Of a DNA stretch of 64,000 bases, positions 20,453-32,012 are shown piece by piece. Below the pieces are notes generated by a model, which saw only the letters and a program-made list of their open reading frames with translations, did not search any database and was not told the origin of the DNA. The stretch is from NCBI GenBank assembly GCA_037953745.1, contig JBAKBP010004284.1, positions 62,001 through 126,000 of the forward strand, given 5' to 3'. A program made the translations under genes and the position numbers. How positions within the stretch are numbered: position 1 is the first letter of the stretch; each line of letters opens with the position of its first letter. Source of the stretch: Lithodes maja. Taxonomy: Eukaryota > Arthropoda > Malacostraca > Decapoda > Lithodidae.

Positions 20453-20699
20453 GTCACCCAGGAGAAGACCCAGAGACCAGGGTTACCAAGGTCGCTCCAG
20501 CACTCCCCCGGCCCCTGACCACCCGGAGAGGTTCCGATCTCGGCAGGCAGACATGCAGCGGAGCCAAAGCCACAAGCCCTCCCACCACACTTCCAGGCAC
20601 ACCCTTCATATTAATCGTCCCCCCGGGCCAGGCGCCTGATGGACTATTATCTAGTCGAACTTGCGCCCGACCCCTTACTCCAAATGACCACGTGTTCAC
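20453..20699 (-). other. Open frame directly after the RTE-like LINE stop codon
   Basis: After the TGA that ends the RT frame, the same frame stays open for about 81 codons (VNTWSFGVRG, GLVALAPLHVCLP, GATLVTLVSGSSPG). The sister copy at 29161-29412 has the same TGA, the same frame and the same end, with a 3-base length difference that keeps the frame. This could be a conserved 3' UTR or a readthrough extension. Confidence 0.45.
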
Positions 20700-21572
20700 T
20701 CAACTATTCACAAGCATTCTCCATTCACTCCTGTCCACCACCACTTCCCCTGCCTGATCTATAGTCATTCCTCTATCATCCAAAGCCTTTCTTACACAGT
20801 CTCTCCATCTCAATGGGGGTCTTCCTGCCCTTCTATCTCCCCTTGTACCTGACTCACATATTCTCTTTGTAAGCCTTTCATCTCCCATTCGTTCAACATG
20901 ACCATACCAGCTCAGCACCCTTCTGTCCACTCTGGCTGACAAATGTTCCTGCTGCCCCACTCTCCTACGTATCTCTTCATTCCTCAATCTGTCTCTACGA
21001 GTAACTCCACACATACTCCTCAAGCAGCTCATCTCCATCACATCCAGCCCTCTTTTCTCCTTTTTCTTCAGAGCCCATGTCTCAGCCCCATACATCACTG
21101 TTGGCACAACAATTCCTTGATACAGTGCACTTTTTACTTTCACTCCAAGATTTCTCGTCTTCCACATACTTCCCATTGCTCCGAAAACCTTCCTTCCTTC
21201 ACACACTCTCTGTTTTACCTCCACTTCCATACCTCCACTCCTGCTTATCGTTCCTCCTAGATATTTAAAACACTCTACTTGTTCCAATATTTCCACATCC
21301 AGCCTCACATCTAGATTCACCCTATGGTCTCCCCTATTACACACCATTACTTTACTTTTATTGACGTTCACCTTCAGTTTCCTCCTTCCACAAACCACAC
21401 CAAACTCTTTGACTACCCGCTGCAGTTTCTCATCAGAATCCGCCACCAATGCTGTGTCATCAGCGAACAGCAACTGATTCAACTCCCAATCTCTACCATT
21501 CTTTCCTACTAAACCCAATCCTCTTCCCATAGTTCTCCTTTTCACCTCCCTCACCACACCATCCATAAACAT
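20700..21572 (-). pseudogene. RTE-like LINE protein, C-terminal half of RT and tail
   Basis: The frame contains NQLLFADDTALVADS (catalytic FADD, motif C), VNVNKSKVM (motif D), CFKYLGGTIS, the PTVMYGAETWAL segment and a C-terminal domain with CLRSMCGVTRRDR, LSWYGHVERM and GRPPLRWRDC, as in many animal RTE/BovB-like proteins. It is the continuation of 21679-23859. The two are divided by a TAG at 21582-21584 just before LFNMFMDG and by the upstream frameshift. Otherwise open and well preserved. Confidence 0.88.
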
Positions 21573-21678
21573 ATTAAACAGCTATGGTGACATTACACAA
21601 CCCTGTCGCAAACCTACCTTTACCTCAAACCATTCACTCAACTCACCATTTCCTACTCTCACACATGCTCTGCTCCCT

Positions 21679-23859
21679 TCATAAAAAACTCTTAACTGCT
21701 TCTAACAAATTTCCTCCTATTTCATAAATCCTTAACACCTTCCACATTGCTTCACGGTCCACACGATCATACGCTTTTTCCAAGTCCATAAAAGCCCAAA
21801 ATATCTCCTTATGCTTCTCTAAATACTTCTCGCATAACTGTCTTACTGCAAACATCTGATCCACGCACCCTCTTCCCCTCCTAAAACCGCACTGTTCTTC
21901 TCCTATTGCAACTTCCGTACACTTTATTATCCTCTCTATCAACACCCTGCCATACAGCTTTCCAACCACTGACAATAAACTAATACCTCTATAACTTGAA
22001 CACTCCTGCCGATCTCCCTTCCCCTTGTACAACGGCACAATACATGCACTCTTCCAGTCTATTGGTACCCTTGACACAACAAAGCACACGTTGAAAAGTC
22101 TCACCAACCAATCTATTATCACATCTCCACCCTTCTTTATACACTCCACAGCAATACCATCCAAACCTTCTGCTTTTCCCGCTCTCATTTGTTTCACTGC
22201 TTCTTTCAGCTCATTTTCCTCAATCCTTTCATTCATTCCCTGCCACCTGGGTGGCCTGGGTAACCTATCTCCATCCACCTCTGCTTCAATCACTGCTTCT
22301 CTTCCATCTCTTGTATTTAACAAAGATTCAAAATACTCGGCATATCTTTTCCTCACTTCAACTGGTTCCACTAGTAATTCTCCATTTTCATCTTTCACTG
22401 ACTCTTCCCTCTTTTGTCCTCCTTTCCTTACTTTATTTACCTCCTTCCAGAACATCTTCTTTCGTTCTTCAAAATTCTCACTCAGCCTTTGGCTCCACCT
22501 TTCGTTTGCATCTTTTTTCGCTTCTCTAATTTTCCGTTTTGCCTCTCTCCTTTTCTCCTTGTACCTCTCCCATACCTCAACACTACCATCCTGTAAAACC
22601 CTCTCAAAACACTGTCTCTTCTCCTCAACTGCCTTTCTCACCGTATCATTCCACCACTCGCTTCCCTTCCTGATACCTCTGCCTCCTACTTTCCTTTTGC
22701 CGCATACTACCTCTGCACTTGCTTTCACTCCTTCCTTAAACTGTTGCCATTCAACCTCTACTTCTCTCTCTTCCATCTCTCTCACTTCCATCCACTTTTC
22801 ATTTAGTCTTTCCTTGTACTCCCTCTCTTTTTCACTCTTCTCTAACTCACTAACTTTTATTACCTCTCTTACTTCACGTTTGTCTCTTATTCTCCTGTAA
22901 CTCTTAACTCTTAGCTTTCCCTCCACCAGGTAATGATCTGAGATACCCTCCTCCTCACCTCTCATCACATTCACATCCAGCAGTCTACACAATCTTTCCC
23001 TTGTCACCAGCACATAATCCATCAATGCCCTCTCTACAATCTCTCCCCTCACAAGTCTATGCCAGGTGTACTTGTGTATACGCCTTTTTTTGAAGAACGT
23101 ATTACCTACACTCAATCTACACTCTTCACATACATTTTTCAGTCTTTCTCCACTCTCGTTTACACCATCCACACCAAAACTACCGATGACTCCCTCAACA
23201 GGCTCATTTCCTACCCTAGCATTTAGGTCCCCTAAAACTATAACATTTTCATTTTCATCAAACCCTTGTAGACAATCTCTCAAATCCTCCCAGAAACCCT
23301 CTACCTCGTCTAACTCTCTTTCACTTCCTGGTCCATACGCACTTACAAAAACCCACCTTTCACCCTTAAACCTCATTCTCACCCACATTAGCCTTGATGA
23401 CACCTCTTTCCACTCTTTTATAAACTCTCTCAACTCCTTCTTCACAATAATAGCCACTCCTTCTTTCCCCCTGACTCCCTCGTCTACTCCAGACTTTCTA
23501 CCTATCACGTTTCCAAAATCCACTTCTCCCTCTCCTTTCATCTTTGTTTCATTCAGTGCAAGGACATCATACATCCTTCTTTCAAATAACCTTCCAATAT
23601 CCTCTCGCTTCTCATTCGTACTACATCCACGCACATTCAAAGCTCCTATTCTTAGGGTCCGGGACCACGAACGTGTTCCCTCGCCCCTATCTCTGTCTCG
23701 TTTTTTCCCCCTATCTTTAAATGACTTGCACATATCTTCGAGACCGCATGAGAATAATGTGCGTGAAAAATTATCGATAAATGATGAAAATAATTGGAAA
23801 AATAGGTGATAATTGAGGAAGGGGGAAAAGGAGGGGAAGAGGCGGGTGTTAAGAAACAT
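21679..23859 (-). pseudogene. RTE-like LINE protein: APE endonuclease and N-terminal half of RT
   Basis: The 726-codon frame has an apurinic-type endonuclease (GALNVRGC, VLALNETKMKGEG with the catalytic Glu, VLGDLNARVGNE, and SDHYLVEGKL with the SDH motif), a highly charged linker (about residues 330-500), then RT motifs AGKAEGLDGIAVE, CIVPLYKGKGDRQEC, YRGISLL, EEQCGFRRGRGCVDQ and the catalytic FMDLEKAYDRVDR (motif A). It ends at VKSFL because of one extra base in an A/T-run near 21685. The first ~60 residues before GALNVRGC may not be translated. Confidence 0.88.
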
Positions 23860-23892
23860 ATGGATGAGTGGTAGAAAGTACTAGAGGGGAAG

Positions 23893-24478
23893 GCAGCCTC
23901 CCAAAAGCAGGGTGTGCTCAACTGCCTCAAGGGGTTCTTTACCGCTGCACAGCTACTTGCTTTGTACAGGGGCACAGTGCATCCTTGTATTGAGTATTGT
24001 TCACATGTGTGGGGAGGATCCTCTCAAACTGAACTCCTAGACAAAGTAGAAAGGAAAGCCTTTCGTATCATTAACTGCTGCCCACTCACCAATTATCTGC
24101 AATCTCTCTCTCATTGCCGCAATGTTGCATTTCTCGCGCTATGCTGTCGCTACTAAAATAATAAATTTTCCTCAGAGCTTTCCCAGTGTATACCACCTCC
24201 TCTACGTATGGTACGTTGTACCCGTCTTGCAACACAATCCCACCCCTACTCTGTGCAAGTCTCCAACTCCGGAGTGAAACGTAATTCTCAGTCTTTCTTC
24301 TATTCAACTGCTGAGCTCTGGAACTCTCTCCCAGAATCAGTCTTTCCCTCATCGTATTACTTATTTTGCTTCAAACTCTGTGGCTCGAACGTCCCTTGAT
24401 TTTGGCCGTGTCACTCTTTCAACTCTGGGTGAAGCACTCGATACAGGCAGTTCTGCCTTTTGTCTCCCTCACTAACAT
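23893..24478 (+). pseudogene. LINE J2 3'-end fragment
   Basis: It begins within the J2 coding region (GGCAGCCTCCCAAAAGCAGG) and follows LNCLKGFFTAAQLLALYRG, TVHPCIEYCSHVWGGSS and LLDKVERKAFRIINC, then the C-terminal end and the J2 3' UTR (GGCAGTTCTGCCTTTTGTCT). Frame breaks near 24150 separate the pieces. It abuts the 5' end of the RTE-like LINE. Confidence 0.83.
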
Positions 24479-24489
24479 AGAACAAAAAA

Positions 24490-24693
24490 TCTTCACCACC
24501 ATAACGCAATTTTCATCATATTATGGTTACCATTAGACGATTTTCTTTAGCTTATAAGCTACATCTAGGACTCAAAGGGATAAATACGGTCTCAATAAAC
24601 CCTCTTAACACTGATCCTTCTTAAACTGCATAAAATTGTCTAATTTTAGCCAGAATCAAAGGTAAAAAGGCGTCATGGTGTTGAAGGAGTTAA
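24490..24693. mobile_element. MITE family D copy 3
   Basis: Right arm GGCGTCATGGTGTTGAAGGAG followed by TTAA at 24690; left arm CTTCACCACCATAACGC is its inverse with differences. The core words TAGACGATTTTCTTTAGCTT and AAACTGCATAAAATTGTCTA match the other copies. Confidence 0.65.
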
Positions 24694-24811
24694 AAAGACG
24701 TGGCCGGTACAGTAGGAGATACATTCTTGAGTGGCTTGTTCTATCTTATCGTTCAATAAAGTTAAAGATAAGATAAGTTATATCTGATAGAGCGTGTACA
24801 CCTTCCCTCAA

Positions 24812-24840
24812 TTAAGGGCACGTTATAGTATACACATTAT

Positions 24841-24872
<32 letters not shown>

Positions 24873-25250
24873 CTGTACTGTATATATATATATAATATAT
24901 TTGTTTTTTATACCGGTACATATAATTGTTTTCGCTTGCTCCATAGACCTCCATTAAGCTTAAAAATACCCCCAAGACCCCCTTCGATATATGTTTGTAC
25001 ACGTTTCGGTAGAGAAATGTCCCAGCCGAAGGCCGGTTCCTCCTAAATTACAGGCTCGCTATCGCTCGCCAGGATAAAATCGACACCTAAATGGCACGAA
25101 AGTTATTAAAATTGACAAAAACTGGGCGTAATGTCTTAAAATTGCCAAACTAACGGGGTGAACGTCTTAAAATATCAAAACTAATGGAGCTAAACATGAG
25201 GGAGAAGAAGGTTCGAGAAGAAATCCCTTTAAGTGGAAATCTCCCCTTAA
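24812..25250 (-). mobile_element. MITE family A copy 5
   Basis: TTAA at 24812 and 25247. The reverse complement starts TTAAGGGGAGATTTCCACTT, as does the copy at 33599. It holds a large (TA)n expansion at about 24839-24900, which explains its greater length. The usual core words (CAGCCGAAGGCCGG, GCTCGCTATCGCTCGCC) are present. Confidence 0.77.
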
Positions 25251-25329
25251 TAGAGTGTTAATCAAGAGTTATCAAGGGTTTGATAACACTGATGCCGAGT
25301 CACTGTTCACAAGCAATAATATTAATCAA

Positions 25330-25483
25330 CTCGAGGAAACGGGATGAAACTAAAAACCAGGAGGGCCATACTCGATGCCACAAAGCTTTTTTTCCCCTAC
25401 TGTGTGGTCAACGAGTGGAACAAATAGCCGGGGAAAGTGGGGCAAAGTAAAACAATTGATGCATTCAGAAGGTATCTAGACAT

Positions 25484-25485
<2 letters not shown>
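25330..25485 (+). pseudogene. LINE C-terminal fragment
   Basis: The plus strand reads a degenerate TRRAILDATKLFFPYCVVN, then EWNK and TIDAFRRYLDI. This is the RVVNEWNxLP-type end of CR1-group LINE proteins. One stop replaces the residue after EWNK. Confidence 0.6.
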
Positions 25486-25519
<34 letters not shown>

Positions 25520-26082
25520 CGAATCAGGTCCTCAGTTGCTTAGAGACGGTATACAAAAATAATGACTAACGGAAATGCACCTTGTCTCTCTACCAAACAA
25601 CACCACGACGCAACAGGTAAGAGCTTTATGAACGCTTCCAGGCTCTTCTCAAGGCTTAAGGTGCACACTGCCCTGCTCCTATTGTGAATAATAAGTAGAA
25701 CAGAAATACTCATGTAACTTACTAGCTACAAGAACTCGAAACCAACTCCGGGATTAGCAATGCTGGGTTGGATAATCAAAACAGTTAAATACATAGGCTA
25801 CCAGCAGACATCAAAGAAACAAGAGTGCAGGTGTACTTCGAGCATAACACGCTATGCGCGCCCTCGACAATACTAAACCGTGCGCAAACCAGCCAACGGT
25901 AATCCACTCTCAACCCAAGAGAGTTGCACATAATAATATTGCATACATATAATGAACTAACAATACAAGGCAGTGTCCTAATATGACTACTAACCTCGGG
26001 TGATATCAGTAGAAGCAAGTTGCCCTGACCACCTCTAATATTACACCAATATATCCTGCTTCAACCTGGGCCCCCCCAGTGA
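25486..26082. other. Unassigned stretch between two LINE pieces
   Basis: Starts with a (TA)n run (about 25489-25515), then GTTACGAATCAGGTCC and ends with a C-run at 26070-26076 before the J1 tail. The beginning resembles a Gypsy LTR start but no partner or target duplication was found. Confidence 0.4.
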
Positions 26083-26332
26083 GTTATTATTATTATTATT
26101 ATATGAGATGCCGAAGTCTCCAACCAGGGTGCAGAAACACCATCAAGATGAATCCACACAAAACACCCGGAGGCACTGGAGAGAGACTATGGCTACTTAG
26201 GAAAAAATAAAAAAATACACTGTATACTGTACATATACACATATTAAACACAGATAACATATTATGCAGTGGAGGATATCAAATATAAATATAATACAAT
26301 AAATTATAATAAAATAAGTTTAAAAAATATAA

Positions 26333-26920
26333 TTAATGCTTCAAAAAAGCATTAACTCTAGACTTAAAAATTGAGATATGAGCTGAATTGACTAGCTCAT
26401 TTGGCAACTTATTCCACATGTCAACCATGGCCGGCACAAAACACTGTGAAAACTGTGTAGTAGAAAACTTAACACGGCTCATGGCAAGATCATTAAGATT
26501 GCTTGTGAATCTAGTTGCACGAGCCCGGACATAGGGCCCAGGCAGAACCCCATGTAAGGGATGCTGAGGGTTTTTAAAAACTTTAAATAAAAGACTAAGG
26601 GCACCAACTTTACGTCGATGACACAGATCAAGAGACAAATGAGGTAGAATAAAACTGATGGAATTTAGCGACCTGTCAAGCAACTTGAGATGGCAGTCAG
26701 CTGCTGACAACCAGACAGGTGAGCAGTACTCGAAATGTGGCAAAATAAAAGCATAAAAAGACTGGATAACTGTGGCGTCACAAGCAAATGTTTTATAAAC
26801 CTTGCGAAGCAGACCAATTTTTTGGGAAATGGAAGAGGAGAAAGAATGAATATGCTTTTCAAAAGTAAGTTTGGGATCAAGAGTAACTCCTTTACAAACG
26901 CAGAGTGTCCACATTCTCAA
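26333..26920 (-). pseudogene. LINE J1 post-RT C-terminal domain
   Basis: The frame holds GVTLDPKLTFEKHI, KVYKTFACDATV, FEYCSPVWLSAADC and the end WNKLPNELVNSAHISIF. It is separated from the RT frame by a frameshift between about 26892 and 26920, and its first residues before GVTL are out of register. It is colinear with 4703-5386. Confidence 0.85.
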
Positions 26921-28616
26921 TTTGCTCGCCAGAAACTTGTAGATAAGGATGGGGAGGATCCAATGTACGAGATCTGCTGGTGATAATGGAGTGCGTTTTA
27001 CTAGCGTTAAGTTTCATGCCCCAAAGTTCACACCATGATGTAATTTTGGCTAAATCCCTATTCAGAGCAGTAGCAATTACGTGTCGATCTATTGGTGATG
27101 GAATTGACGCATATAAAGTTGTATCATCAGCATAGGAGATTAGTTTATTTTCAAGCTCGGAACACAGGTCAGCAGTTAAAATAATAAAAAGCAAAGGCCC
27201 AAGGACACTGCCTTGTGGAACACCAGAAACAACAGTAACAGAAGGGGAATGACACCCATCAATGACCACAGACTGAGATCTTTTCGTCAAAAAATCTTCA
27301 AAGATCCTTAAACAATTGCCACCAATACCGATGAGCTGTAACTTATACAGAAGTGCTTTATGGTTGACTAAATCAAAAGCAGAACTAAATTCAATAGCCA
27401 CGACACAAGACTCATGTCCCTGCTCCAATGAAGATTGCAAGTCATGGGTGAGTGTAAGAAGTGCATCACATGTACCCAGTCCCTTACGAAAACCAAACTG
27501 TGAGTTTGGTATCAAATTATGACTATTACAATAAGAGGAAAGGCGTCTGGACAAAAGCCTCTCATAGAGCTTGGATAGGATAGGTGTAATGGAGATAGGG
27601 CGATAGTTATTAGGAGATGATGAGGCAGTATTTCCCTTTGGAATAGGAGTGATAATAGCCTTACGCCAGCAAAGAGGAAAACTACCTGATTTCAAAAGCA
27701 ACCTAAACACCAGGACCAATTTAGGTGCCAAGACCACTGCAACCTTTTTAAAAAAGAGGGGGAAAAACCCATCCGGGTCTGTGCCACCATAGGTATCAAG
27801 ATCCAGCAAGTACCTTTTCAGTTCAGCTGATTTGAATGCCATTGAATTGAGGTTGGGTCTAGGGAAACATGTCAATGGCAAAGACAATTCCTGATTACTC
27901 TGCTTATTAATAAAAATATTAGATAGAATATTGGCCTTCGATAATGGATCAAAAGAGATGGAGCCATCAGAATCGCAAAGAGGAGGCATGGAGGAATCTA
28001 TTCCAAATAAAGAGGATTTCAAAGCGGACCACCATTTATGAGGCTGTGTAGCTCCTGCCAGAACATCCTGAAGATGGGAGTTATAATCCCTCTCAGCACC
28101 ATCATAAACTCTCTGCGCAGCTGCCCTTTTAAAAACATAATTTTCCCAATGCAAGGTGGTTTGATTACGCCTCCATAGACGATATGCAGCCTGTTTGTCA
28201 TCAAATGCACGCTTGCAGTCATCATTAAACCATGCTTTATCCCTGATATGAGACTTAATTGTTTTTGATGGAACTCTTTTGCGAAGGATGCCAAGAAGGG
28301 AATTGTTGAGAGCTGAAACCGGGTCATGAGATCTTAGTATGTGATTCCACTCAACATTACAAACATCATTACAAACGTTGTCCCAGTTAACCCAGGATTT
28401 AAGGTAGACTTTACGTGAGAGAGTAATATCAGGAACAGAAAAATCAAGATTCATTTTACACATGATGGCATTGTGGTCGGAAGTGCCAACAGGTACAAGA
28501 ACGGAGGTTTCTACAACGCCAGGAATATCTGTTAGTACTAGATCAAGACAATTTCCAGACATATGAGTAGGTCCTTGGATTAGCTGTTCACAACCAGATA
28601 AGTTTGCAAAATCCAA
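26892..28616 (-). pseudogene. LINE J1 RT core with end of endonuclease
   Basis: The 574-codon frame begins in the last endonuclease motif region (DLVLTDIPGVV, then GTSDHNAIMC with SDH). A linker with KWWSALKSSLFG follows, and then RT: PLCWRKAIITPIPKG, NNYRPISITPILSKLYE, SQFGFRKGLGTCDALL, VVAIEFSSAFDLVNH (motif A, FSSAFD with a preceding Glu), VVSGVPQGSVLGPLLF (motif B) and LISYADDTTLYAS (motif C). Catalytic Asp residues are present. Frameshifts at both ends, not internal stops, inactivate it. Confidence 0.88.
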
Positions 28617-28842
28617 TGCAGCAAGACCATTTTCTATTAGTTGGAGAGACCGAGTTCAACCACTCTTGATGATGCGCATTGACATCACCAACAAAAATAA
28701 AAGATGATTTGACATCTACAGACTGTATTGAAGCCATGGCTGTTAAGAGGCAGTCATATATGTTATTGTTAACATCAGGATTTCTGTACAGGCTAAAAAT
28801 GTAATGATTATGATACTTGCTGGAAACTTTAACTAACTGCAT
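28588..28842 (-). pseudogene. LINE J1 endonuclease middle part
   Basis: MQLVKVSSKYHNHYIFSLYR and then SFIFVGDVNAHHQEWLNS show the APE-type GDxNAHH motif. A frameshift near 28616-28640 divides it from the following frame. The N-terminal endonuclease is at 29573-29701 beyond the RTE-like insertion (IPNFGKPVLIRR, RARGMSLYIRSGY). Confidence 0.82.
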
Positions 28843-28890
28843 CTCATGACATTTACAAATATGCTTAGTTAAGTGCTAAGCATTATACCC

Positions 28891-29563
28891 TCAATACCCA
28901 ATACCCAATAATGAACATTATTGTCAGCTAGAGTGGACAGAAGGGTGCTGAGCTGGTATGGTCATGTTGAACGAATGGGAGATGAAAGGCTTACAAAGAG
29001 AATATGTGAGTCAGGTACAAGGGGAGATAGAAGGGCAGGAAGACCCCCATTCAGATGGAGAGACTATGTAAGAAAGGCTTTGGATGATAGAGGAATGACT
29101 ATAGATCAGGCAGGGGAAGTGGTGGTGGACAGGAGTGAATGGAGAATGCTTGTGAATAGTTGAGTGAACACGTGGTCATTTGGAGTAAGGGGTCAGGCGC
29201 AAGTTGGACTAGATAATAGTCCATCAGGCGCCTGGCCCGGGGAGACCATTAATATGAAGGGTGCACCGCCTGGAAGTATGGTGGGAGGGCTTGTGGCTTT
29301 GGCTCCGCTGCATGTCTGCTTGCCGAGATCGGAACCTCTCCGGGTGGTCGGGGGCCGGGGGAGTGCTGGAGCGACCTTGGTGACCCTGGTCTCTGGGTCT
29401 TCTCCTGGGTGACCTGGATGTGTGTGAGTTTGTGCTTTTTATCTGTGTTTATTTGTTCTTTTATGTTGTTTTTGTGTTTTCCCTGTTCTTGCTCTGTCTT
29501 GAGTCGGCTACCCCCAAAATGGGGATTGGGCCTGAGCATATAGATAGATAGATAGATAGATAG
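28891..29563 (+). mobile_element. 5'-truncated RTE-like LINE copy with (TAGA)n tail
   Basis: Matches the last part of the LINE at 20304-23890 in inverse orientation and ends in (TAGA)n at 29540-29563. It is flanked by a 9-bp duplication ATTATACCC (28882-28890 and 29564-29572). The first ~19 bases (repeats of AATACCC) are filler not found in the longer copy. It interrupts the J1 endonuclease, so it is younger than J1. Confidence 0.88.
28921..29163 (+). pseudogene. RTE-like LINE C-terminal coding end
   Basis: Contains LSWYGHVERMGDERLTKRIC, then GRPPFRWRDYVRKAL, nearly identical to residues at 20703-20945 of the longer copy. It ends with the same TGA; the downstream frame at 29164-29412 also stays open. 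Confidence 0.85.
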
Positions 29564-29701
29564 ATTATACCCAGATCTAATATACAAGCTCATTCCACGA
29601 GCACGAGGAATAGAATCACGCCGAATAAGAACTGGTTTACCGAAGTTAGGTATAAGAAGTTCAGAATAATCTCTATAACCAGAGACAAGGGTTTCAGAAC
29701 A

Positions 29702-29885
29702 AATAGTGAAGCAGATAAGTGAAACAATCGTTCAAATGGTGATGCAAGCATGAAATTTGGTACAGGTATTCTTCAAAGCTCACTTTCAAAGCACATACCG
29801 CTGGCCACGCAAAAATTCAATATGGCGACCATTTTTCAAGATGGCCGACACATCTGACTGAGCCCTACTGTTATGGGTCAGTTAA
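29702..29885. repeat. Left terminal inverted repeat of transposon copy A
   Basis: The clear inverted match with 33120-33304 includes ATGGTGATGCAAGCATGAAA and TTTGGTACA. The arm includes ATGGCG/GATGGC words common at the ends of this element. Confidence 0.82.
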
Positions 29886-30289
29886 TTGAAAGAAAAAAGA
29901 CATGAATACTGTCCAATCCATTTTTTGGGGGCTCTAACGTGGTAAGTGAAGGTAATTTTGTCCAAAGCAGTTGCATATTAGACTTTAACTAAGATGGCGT
30001 CCAAAAGGTGGCCGCCATTAACCCGAGGAGGCCGGATTTTTTGGGCGATTTTCGGTAGTGTTTATCGCTTAATAGCTAATCAAAGAATAAAGAGAGAGAA
30101 ATGAGTCATAAACCACGTGAGAGAGGTCACTTTCGGCTTTTGTCTCGTAAACAAATTCAGCTCCATAGGCCCAGTAGTTACTGAGATATTGCTTGTTTTC
30201 GTGAGGTAACTTTTCCGTGATTTTCCGTGTTTACGCACCTTTGCCATAGTGAAATTTCCTTAAACCCATTGTGTTGACATCATGGTAGT

Positions 30290-31710
30290 TTCGGTGATAT
30301 CGGACAGACCACACCCTCTTCGACATACTTGTTGACTGTGGCATCTCCTAATTCAGCTGAGACCTCCAACACCCTGTCATATGAGATGCTGAGGCCATGC
30401 TCAATTGCTCATGCAGCATTTCGACCAGGTTTCTTTTCCGGGTTTTGGCATAGACTGAGAGTCCCATGTAGACTGGGAATGGTGTTTCTCTGTCTTTTGA
30501 GTGCCTATGTGTAGCAGCTCCCTCTCTGTATCGGGAGTAGCAGTTAAACTGCATCAATTGGGCAATGGCCTGATCAGACTTTGAAACTCCAAATCTCAGT
30601 TGAGACTTGATGTCAGCTCCATGTTCAACCATCCCCACAAACTGAAGCAGAAGGGGAGGTATGGCATTTTGCACACAACCAGCTGGAAATGTGCCATCAA
30701 ATTTTTATTGATGTTCAAGTATGCATTTTCTTAGAATCTTTGCTGCTTTAGCAGTGATGAGTGCATCTGAAAAATCAGAAATTTGGGTAATTGCTTTGCC
30801 CACATCTTTCTGAAATGCAAGAAGTACATCTCTTCCACTTCTATGAGCTTCAAGTTCTGGAATTTCTTCCAGAAGTTTATCCTTCAGTCTGGTGGAATTT
30901 ACACGTGGTAAATCCACACCAAGTTGTGCCAGACACTGTTGGTAAAGGTGGCATATATCTGCCAGGCGAAATGTGACTGGCTCTTCTGAGCATAGGTTGC
31001 TTTCAACAATGTATGTCACCAGCTCTGATTAAATTAATGGATAAACATCTGGCTCCAGATCAGTGGCACTTGAGCTTTTCTCAAGGTTTCTCAGGTGGAA
31101 CCTTTCCCTGTTGTAGAGGGCACTGAGACACACTCTGTGGTACTTTAGCTCCTGTGCAATAGCATCTCCACCACTCAATTTAGCAAGAAGCTTGCCATCG
31201 TTAAGTGCCTTTGCACACTCTTGTAGCCTCTTGTTAAGTTTCATGGTCATTACCTGCCTGAGATCAGATGCAGGTGCCACTTTCTCACAAATAATACAAG
31301 TTTGACCATCATAGCTAGTTCGACGTTGCTTTGCATGATTGTCTTCAGACTCACTACTTTGACGATTAGATCGGCGTTTCCTTGCACGATTCAGCTTGCT
31401 GTTGTTAAACAACAACCGGCAGTTGACATGGTATTTTGCCTGATTTCTTCTCAAAGTGGCATCTATGCCGTCACCTTCATTAAGCCTTGTTGGATCCACG
31501 ATCAATGGCATTTCCTGGATTTCATGAAACATCGGTATGTTGGTAGCCAGCATGGCATAACCGTCATGTTCAAGGGAATAATTGGTTCTAGGTGATGTTA
31601 AATCTTCACCTATTTTGTCTTTCTGGCAAAGACAACATTTTGACCAGTTAGTTTGTCTTATGAGAAAAATGGATTTTGAATCTGCCTTTTTGCTTTCTGA
31701 TTAAGGCCGA
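30290..31710 (-). pseudogene. Zinc-motif transposon protein, copy A (C-terminally deleted)
   Basis: One minus-strand frame runs from about 31710 to 30348, broken by TAA at 31029-31031 and another stop at 30705-30707, then shifts frame near 30347 and ends at KYVEEGVVCPISPK just before the TIR. It has two similar modules, each a Cys pair followed by Y-H-x2-C or close: CLCQ near 31640 with YHVNC near 31430, and TCIICE near 31300 with YHRVC near 31140. A helical region with LGVDLPRVNSTRLKDKLLEE follows. The same layout is in copy B at 53857-55325. I do not recognise a named family; DNA binding by the zinc modules is inferred. Confidence 0.7.
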
Positions 31711-32012
31711 GGGTTTATCCTTTTACCACCTTAACGAAATTACACACACATTACTTTATGGGATACAACTAGGTTCGGGTGACCTACACCTAGCCCGATC
31801 ATTCATCCAGTGCCATTTAAGTCCTGTGTGATCTGTACACCATCCAGGTAAGTACATGAGCAAGTCATGTATAGCCACCTTACCCTTGGCTCGGCTCTCC
31901 CGCGCTGGCACACCCTGTCAATTCAGGTGCGGCTATCTAACTCTATCTCCTAACTACCAACTACTGTCTAGTAGGTAATTGATATGGGGCTGTTAGAAAG
32001 TATTTGGGACAC

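Larger units (their letters stand above)
20304..23890 (-). mobile_element. RTE-like LINE, almost full length, (TAGA)n tail
   Basis: One minus-strand non-LTR element runs from a 5' end near 23890, through endonuclease and RT frames, to a 3' end in a tetranucleotide run at 20304-20330 (TAGA in element sense). Short tandem-repeat tails instead of poly(A) and a single APE-RT ORF fit the RTE group, though I have not aligned it. It carries only two visible defects: a frameshift in an A-run at 21683-21688 and a TAG at 21582-21584. A truncated sister copy is at 28891-29563. Confidence 0.87.

Noticed and set aside
22025..22900. Long plus-strand frames (291 and 247 codons) at 22025-22900 and 23066-23809
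   Set aside because: They are antisense shadows of the RTE-like LINE protein, made of Ser/Pro/Leu/Phe-rich complement of a Lys/Glu/Arg-rich sequence.
25517..26076. Possible solo LTR starting GTTACGAATCAGG
   Set aside because: No matching second copy, no TG/CA ends with target duplication, no primer-binding site; left as unassigned.
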